This document shows positions 14,440 through 19,476 of a stretch of 19,476 nucleotides of DNA, one piece after another; within the stretch, counting starts at the first letter, position 1; each line of letters opens with the position of its first letter. The notes beneath the pieces were generated by a model. It searched no databases, was not told where the DNA came from, and saw nothing but the letters and a program-made list of their open reading frames with translations. The translations under genes were made by a program, and so were the position numbers. The stretch lies in NCBI GenBank assembly GCA_041662605.1, contig JBAZSD010000044.1, forward strand, positions 1-19,476, read 5' to 3'. This DNA comes from Desulfomonilaceae bacterium (GTDB lineage Bacteria > Desulfobacterota > Desulfomonilia > Desulfomonilales > Desulfomonilaceae).

Positions 14440-15288
14440 ATGGTAAAGAAAATGGACCTTGATAAGAATCGAATTACTACAAGCCACCTGAGAGGCGTCG
14501 CTGAGGAGAAACTCAGCAAGCTCCAGAATGCGACACAGAATCTAGAAGAGAAAACCCCTGAAGAGATTATCCACGAACTCCAGGTCCACCAAATTGAGCT
14601 GGAGATGCAGAATGAGGAACTAAGGAGAGTTCAGCTCGAATTGGAAGAATCACGGGATAATTACCAAATCCTGTACGATTTCTCTCCTTTAGGATACTTT
14701 ACCTTAACACACAAGGGGCTTGTCACAGAGGTCAACCTAACCGGAGCGGCGCTTCTTGGAATGCCCCGTTCAAAATTAATTAAACGGGGGTTTGGACGCT
14801 TTGTATCGCCGGAGTCTGAAGGTCAGTGGTACCAGTACATCGTTACTGTGCTGGGTCATGCAGAGAAACAATCCTGCGATTTGACCCTCAAACGTGCTGA
14901 TGGTTCAATAATTTACGCTAGACTCGAAAGCATACGAATTGAAGCGCTGGTAAGAGAAGGAGGGGTACAGGAGGAGCAGCCCTGTCAGATTCATATGGCG
15001 TTAATGGACATCACCGAGCGCAAACGCTTGGAAGACGAAAAGGAGCAAGTCATTATAGAGCTTTCTGAAGCTCTATCCAACGTAAAGAAACTGAGTCGAT
15101 TCCTACCCATTTGCGCTTCCTGCAAGAAAATACGTGATGATACGGGTTATTGGAACGAAATTGAAAGTTACATAAGCGAACATTCTGAAACCCAATTCAG
15201 CCACAGTATCTGTCCTGACTGCATGAGAAAATTGTATCCAGAGATTGCTGATGAAATTTCTGGCCGTTTGAACGAGAACGAGAAATAG
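14440..15288 (+). CDS. PAS protein with C-terminal four-cysteine (probable metal-binding) module
   Basis: The protein has 282 residues. A coiled N-terminus (about 15-73, with HELQVHQIELEMQNEEL) leads to a PAS domain (74-195, GYFTLTHKGLVTEVN, ending DITERKRLE). A linker helix then leads to a compact module at about 220-268: LPICASCKKIRDD, YWNEIESYI, FSHSICPDCMRKLYPE. Cys225, Cys228, Cys258 and Cys261 form two CxxC pairs 29 residues apart, with His255 nearby, a probable zinc or iron site. This module is frequent at the ends of PAS signalling proteins in anaerobic proteobacteria, but its function is not settled. No kinase or HTH domain is present, so it probably works as a sensor partner of the flanking kinases. 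Start: ATG 14440, TAAGGAAG about 8 bases upstream. It follows the LYT kinase by 50 bases. Confidence 0.88.
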   Translation: MVKKMDLDKNRITTSHLRGVAEEKLSKLQNATQNLEEKTPEEIIHELQVHQIELEMQNEELRRVQLELEESRDNYQILYDFSPLGYFTLTHKGLVTEVNLTGAALLGMPRSKLIKRGFGRFVSPESEGQWYQYIVTVLGHAEKQSCDLTLKRADGSIIYARLESIRIEALVREGGVQEEQPCQIHMALMDITERKRLEDEKEQVIIELSEALSNVKKLSRFLPICASCKKIRDDTGYWNEIESYISEHSETQFSHSICPDCMRKLYPEIADEISGRLNENEK

Positions 15289-15338
15289 AAGATCTTTTGC
15301 ATAAGCCGATTGCGCCAGATGATTTGAAATGCGTGTAG
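15288..15338 (+). pseudogene. Receiver-domain C-terminal remnant
   Basis: Immediately after the PAS protein's stop, one frame reads EDLLHKPIAPDDLKCV and then TAG. The lysine-proline pair followed by a DDL helix is the standard end of a response-regulator receiver. It is only 16 codons, has no start, and overlaps the previous stop codon by one base. It is best read as debris from a deleted receiver or hybrid kinase. Confidence 0.45.
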
Positions 15339-15407
15339 AAACAGGCTCAAGGAGATAAAGAGACAGCGCTCGATTGATTAACGACCCGGAAATCGGAGAA
15401 TCATAAC

Positions 15408-18400
15408 GTGGAAACAGAACATCACGATAGGCCAAGACGGCGGGGTTGGGTGGCCCTCTTTGTTGTAACTACTCTGGTCATCCTGTGTCTTGGTTACGCA
15501 TACTACATTCATGAAATAGAGCGAGTCAGGCAAGAAAAGTATGAAGACATAGCGGCCATCGCCAAGCTGAAAGTAGGGTCGATCCAGGAGTGGCGAAAAG
15601 GACTGCTAGATGATGTTCGGGCCTTATCGTTTGGCCCTTTGTGGAATAGGGCTGTAAACGAGTGGTTACGGGAGCCTGGAAATGATACGCTCCAAAAAGA
15701 TTTGAGGGACCGTTTAATAGTTGGCAAGCGACAAGGGGGGTATGTCGACGGTCTTCTTCTCGATCTCGACGGAAATGTAATTGTGTCCGTCAGTGGCAAC
15801 CCTGAGTCCGTGAACGCCATTGAAAAGAAGGCTATTGGGGAATCAATCGCATCCGGTTCTCCCGTGTTGAGTGACATGTACCGCACTCCGCAAGGCACGA
15901 TATCAATAGATGCGGTTGCGCCAATTCTAGACCCCAAGGGACGACCAATAGCCTTAGGAATGTATAGGACCAATTCGGAGTCTGTCCTTTTCCCCTTGAT
16001 CCAAACCTGGCCAACTCCCAGTCAGACCGCAGAAACACTTTTGGTCCGAAAAGATGGAGACGATGTTCTGTTTCTCAACGACCTGCGTCATCGTCAAAAC
16101 ACAGCTCTTTCCCTCCGTGAACCTCTTAAAAGCCATGACCTTCCCGCCGGCCGGGCCGTATCCGGGAAAAAGGGACTATTCCAGGGGAAGGACTACCGTG
16201 GTGTGGAAGTCCTGGCGGACCTGCGCCCAATTCCGGATTCGCCCTGGTTCATGGTGGCCAAGGTGGATACCAGTGAAATCCTCGCTGAAGCTCGTTACAG
16301 AGGGGCCGTAGTTATAATCTTTTCCGGACTCTTCATCCTTCTGACCGCGGGCTTTGCCGCCTATGGGTACAGACATCGCCAGGCAAGACTATATCAAGAC
16401 CTTTACAAGTCGGAGCGTGAGCTACGGGAGGCTGAGGAGCTGTTTCGGACTACTCTGTACAGTATTGGTGACGCGGTGATAACCACGGACACCAGAGGCT
16501 TGGCGCAACGGATGAATCCAGTGGCTGAACGGCTCACGGGATGGCAGGAGGCTGAAGCCGCAGGAAAATCGCTGGATGAGGTGTTTCACATCGTAGAAGA
16601 GGAGTCTCGTAAACCTGTACAGAACCCTGTGCGGCGGGTTCTCTCCGAGGGAGTGGTTGTAGGGCTGGCGAACCATACCGTACTCATATCCAGGGATGGC
16701 TCGGAGTGGCCCATAGCGGACAGCGGGGCTCCAATCCGAAGCGAGGACGGCTCTATTTTGGGAGTAGTGCTTGTTTTCCGGGACCAGACTGAGGAGAAAG
16801 TCGCGGAGGAGCTTCTCAAGCAGAGTGAAGCAAGGTACAGGAGTTTATTCGAGAATATAGGCAGCGCTGTGGCCGTGTACAAAGCGGAGCAAGATGGCGC
16901 GGATTTCATCCTTGTGGATTTCAATGCGGCTGCCGAAAAGATCGACAGGATAGACAGGAGCGATGTCATTGGTCATAGCGTCCTCAAAGTATTTCCGGGA
17001 ATCAAAGAATTCGGCTTGTTTGAGGTATTCCAGAGAGTTTGGCGTACAGGGGAGCCCGAGCGACATCCTGTCACCTTGTACAAAGATGACAGGACACAGG
17101 GATGGAGAGACAATTACGTGTATAAGCTGTCTTCAGGAGAAATCGTGACGGTTTACAGTGATGAAACCAGACGAATTAGAGCTGAAGAGACAGCAACACT
17201 CAGTCAAGAAAGACTGGAACTTGTGTTGAAGGGGGCGAACCTGGGCCTCTGGGACATAGATATGCCCAAAGGTCAGGCGGTTATAAACGAAAGGGCGGCA
17301 AACATCGCCGGCTACCAATTGGATGAGATCACGCCCACACTTGACTTTTGGCAAAGTATACTCCACCCCGACGATGAAGCTAGAGCCCTAAAAGCTTTTG
17401 GGGATCACCTGGCCGGTCATACGGATTCTTACGAATCGGAGTATCGGGTTAAGACCAAGTCAGGAGAATACAGATGGGTTTTAGCCATGGGAAAGGTTAT
17501 GGAAAGGGGCGCAGATGGAATAGCGTTAAGGGTCACCGGCGCCTTCCAGGATATAACCGACCGAAAGAAGGTAGAAGAGGCCTTACGTGAAAGCGAGGAG
17601 CGGTATAGAATTGTGGCGCAGTTCACGTATGACTGGGAGTATTGGGTGGATAGCGAAGGAAATTTCTTGTACGTGGCGCCTTCTTGCGAACGCATAACGG
17701 GATATTCGGCGGAAGAGTTTATTGCCGACCCGGATTTAATGAATCGAATTATCCATCCGGATGATCGACCGGAAATGTTGGACCATTACCATAATGTGAG
17801 AAAAGTAACCCCTGACGCAGTGGATGCGGAGGACTTCCGCATTGTCCGTAGAGATGGCGAAATACGATGGATTGGTCATGTCTGCCAGCCGGTTTATGAT
17901 CAGGATGGACAACCATTAGGCAGAAGGAGTAGCAACAGGGACATTACCAGTCGGAAGACCCTGGAAGCGCAGTTACTACAGGCCCAAAAGATGGAGGCTA
18001 TAGGAAATCTTGCAGGCGGCATAGCGCACGATTTCAATAACCTGCTGCAAGCGGTAATGGGATATTCGGAGCTTCTTTTGGCGGGGAAGAAACAGGGCGA
18101 CCCTGAACTTGATGATCTCCAAAGGATATATGACTCGGGCAAGCGTGGGGCAGATCTAGTCAATAGCCTCCTGATGTTTAGCAGAAAGGTTCAACCGGCG
18201 TTTCGTCCTGTTGATTTGAACAATGAAATAGTTCAGGTGCAAAAACTCCTGTCTCACTCCATTCCCAAGACTATCAAGATTGATTTGCGTCTCAGCGGCG
18301 CTCTGGAAACTGTCCTGGCAGATCCGTCCCAGGTGGGGCAGGTCATCATGAACCTTGGGGTGAACGCCAGGGACTCCATGCCTGATGGGGGGACGTTAAC

Positions 18401-19109
18401 CATTGAAACGGCGAACGTGGAACTGGACAAGGATTATTGCGCCGTCCATCTCGAGGTAAAGCCAGGTCCCTATGTCTTGCTTACCGTGTCGGACTCGGGT
18501 CATGGAATGGACAAGCAAACACTGACACACATCTTTGAGCCGTTCTTCACCACCAAGGAAGTCGGCAAAGGCACCGGCCTAGGACTCGCCACGGTGTATG
18601 GCATCGTCAAGCAGCATGGCGGTCACATAACTATTTATAGCGAGCCTGGTCTCGGGACCACATTCAAGATATATCTCCCGGCGATTCAGACTGACAGGAA
18701 ATCAGAGACACAAACACAAGAAATAATCATTCCAGGGGGGACCGAAACCATTCTTCTGGTGGATGATGAAGAATCTCTCAGGGAATTGGGCTCCAGGATT
18801 CTTAGCGAATATGGTTATCGTGTGATGACAGCCTCTAATGGAAAAGAGGCCTTGGAGCTATACCAAAGAGAAGACGCCGGCATATCATTGATCATTCTCG
18901 ATCTCATCATGCCTGAGATGGATGGCAGGAAGTGCCTGGAGGAGGTCCTTCGGGTCAATCCAAAGGCCAGGGTGGTTCTGGCCAGCGGTTATTCTGAGAG
19001 TGGACCGGGTAGTGGTGCCATGACAGGCGGAGCAAAGGGATTCGTTCATAAACCGTACAACATGAGACAACTCTTAACTACGATTCGAGAGATCCTGGAC
19101 AAAAATTGA
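15408..19109 (+). CDS. Membrane hybrid histidine kinase with periplasmic sensor, four PAS domains and receiver
   Basis: The 1233-residue hybrid kinase has a membrane segment at about 14-33, a periplasmic sensor domain (35-296) and a second membrane segment at 298-320. The sensor has a double-Cache-like layout with YVDGLLLDLDGNVIVSVSG and the TWPTPSQTAETLLVRKDGD segment common in Geobacter/Desulfobacterota sensors. Four PAS domains follow, at about 343-470, 475-600, 602-730 and 735-860. Next are HisKA with H-box AGGIAHDFNN (His874), an ATPase domain with VNARDSM, SDSGHGM, FEPFFTTKE and GKGTGLGLA, and a receiver (1113-1233) with Asp1119-Asp1120, phospho-acceptor Asp1165 and Lys1215. It starts at GTG 15408, 9 bases after GGAG. 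The catalytic core closely resembles the LYT kinase (shared QAQKMEAIG, AHDFNN, IFEPFFTTKE), so they are paralogs. The periplasmic ligand is unknown. Confidence 0.94.
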   Translation: METEHHDRPRRRGWVALFVVTTLVILCLGYAYYIHEIERVRQEKYEDIAAIAKLKVGSIQEWRKGLLDDVRALSFGPLWNRAVNEWLREPGNDTLQKDLRDRLIVGKRQGGYVDGLLLDLDGNVIVSVSGNPESVNAIEKKAIGESIASGSPVLSDMYRTPQGTISIDAVAPILDPKGRPIALGMYRTNSESVLFPLIQTWPTPSQTAETLLVRKDGDDVLFLNDLRHRQNTALSLREPLKSHDLPAGRAVSGKKGLFQGKDYRGVEVLADLRPIPDSPWFMVAKVDTSEILAEARYRGAVVIIFSGLFILLTAGFAAYGYRHRQARLYQDLYKSERELREAEELFRTTLYSIGDAVITTDTRGLAQRMNPVAERLTGWQEAEAAGKSLDEVFHIVEEESRKPVQNPVRRVLSEGVVVGLANHTVLISRDGSEWPIADSGAPIRSEDGSILGVVLVFRDQTEEKVAEELLKQSEARYRSLFENIGSAVAVYKAEQDGADFILVDFNAAAEKIDRIDRSDVIGHSVLKVFPGIKEFGLFEVFQRVWRTGEPERHPVTLYKDDRTQGWRDNYVYKLSSGEIVTVYSDETRRIRAEETATLSQERLELVLKGANLGLWDIDMPKGQAVINERAANIAGYQLDEITPTLDFWQSILHPDDEARALKAFGDHLAGHTDSYESEYRVKTKSGEYRWVLAMGKVMERGADGIALRVTGAFQDITDRKKVEEALRESEERYRIVAQFTYDWEYWVDSEGNFLYVAPSCERITGYSAEEFIADPDLMNRIIHPDDRPEMLDHYHNVRKVTPDAVDAEDFRIVRRDGEIRWIGHVCQPVYDQDGQPLGRRSSNRDITSRKTLEAQLLQAQKMEAIGNLAGGIAHDFNNLLQAVMGYSELLLAGKKQGDPELDDLQRIYDSGKRGADLVNSLLMFSRKVQPAFRPVDLNNEIVQVQKLLSHSIPKTIKIDLRLSGALETVLADPSQVGQVIMNLGVNARDSMPDGGTLTIETANVELDKDYCAVHLEVKPGPYVLLTVSDSGHGMDKQTLTHIFEPFFTTKEVGKGTGLGLATVYGIVKQHGGHITIYSEPGLGTTFKIYLPAIQTDRKSETQTQEIIIPGGTETILLVDDEESLRELGSRILSEYGYRVMTASNGKEALELYQREDAGISLIILDLIMPEMDGRKCLEEVLRVNPKARVVLASGYSESGPGSGAMTGGAKGFVHKPYNMRQLLTTIREILDKN

Positions 19110-19123
19110 TAGGAGAAATCTCC

Positions 19124-19476
19124 ATGCATAACCAAAACAAAACCAGGGGACAGCTTATTGATGAATTGAATGAGATGCGCGGGAAAGTAGCTGAATTAGA
19201 GGCTGTTCAAAAGTCCCTGAATAAAAAGGAATCACAATATCTTGATATAATTGATAAAACAAATGAGGGGATTTTTGTAATTCAAGACGGATTGATCAAG
19301 TTTGTAAATGAAAAGGCTGCTGAAATTACCGGACATTCAAGGGCAGAGGCCTTAGCCTCTAATGCCATTGGGGCCTTTGTTCATCCGGATGATCAGGAAA
19401 TGCTTGCGCAATACCACGCACGCCGGTTGCAAGGTGATGAATCCCACTATCAGTATCCTTTTAGATATATCCGCAA
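19124..19476 (+). CDS. PAS signalling protein, 5' end only
   Basis: The frame runs off the window after 117 codons. It starts 14 bases after the hybrid kinase stop, with AGGAG 8 bases before ATG 19124, so the two are probably co-transcribed. The N-terminus is a charged coiled coil (about 8-35, DELNEMRGKVAELEAV). A PAS domain follows: YLDIIDKTNEGIFVIQDGLIKFVNEKAAEITG... (about 41-117, shown here only in outline), including the VHPDDQEM helix. The rest, probably a kinase, activator or cyclase domain, lies beyond the window. Confidence 0.85.
   Translation, partial: MHNQNKTRGQLIDELNEMRGKVAELEAVQKSLNKKESQYLDIIDKTNEGIFVIQDGLIKFVNEKAAEITGHSRAEALASNAIGAFVHPDDQEMLAQYHARRLQGDESHYQYPFRYIR

Noticed and set aside
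1..19476. CRISPR arrays, tRNA/rRNA genes, insertion sequences
   Set aside because: No regularly spaced repeats, no tRNA-like or rRNA-like stretches and no transposase coding found by reading.

Overview
The window looks like a chromosomal segment of a Desulfobacterota-type (deltaproteobacterial) anaerobe. The reasons are moderate GC, many PAS histidine kinases with the AHDFNN-type H-box, a sigma-54 activator and a cyanobacterium-unlike KaiBC set. The assignment comes from protein style only and is tentative.

Layout. Bases 1-2843 (+) hold loosely spaced genes: the 3' part of a phosphodiester-glycosidase-like gene, an exported class I glutamine-amidotransferase-like protein, a small membrane methyltransferase-like protein and a short Lys-rich secreted protein. 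Bases 2992-7400 (-) are a compact operon. Read on the minus strand it is kaiC, kaiB, a second kaiB, then a PAS hybrid histidine kinase, ending in a strong stem-loop terminator. About 0.5 kb upstream on the same strand (7833-9758) is a two-PAS sigma-54-dependent activator. Its N-terminal coil-plus-PAS module closely resembles that of the Kai-linked kinase. Bases 9759-11409 hold an orphan hairpin with a T-tract, the stump of a lipoprotein/TPR-like gene, and a tandem hotdog-fold protein (-). Bases 11410-19476 (+) are a sensor-kinase cluster: a collapsed hybrid kinase pseudogene, a 5TM-LYT PAS kinase, a PAS protein with a four-cysteine module, a tiny receiver remnant, a 1233-residue hybrid kinase and the start of another PAS protein.

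How the genes may work together. The most interesting part is the KaiB-KaiB-KaiC-kinase operon with the neighbouring sigma-54 activator. KaiC has both ATPase domains and aligned phospho-acceptor residues. Its end is a long predicted coiled coil in place of the cyanobacterial KaiA-binding tail, and no kaiA is visible. This suggests a KaiA-independent timer or energy-state switch that signals through the hybrid kinase and perhaps the activator; that role is inferred. The downstream cluster shows active turnover of two-component genes: one broken kinase keeps a receiver end 77% identical to that of the Kai-linked kinase, and a second receiver tail survives as a 16-codon scrap.
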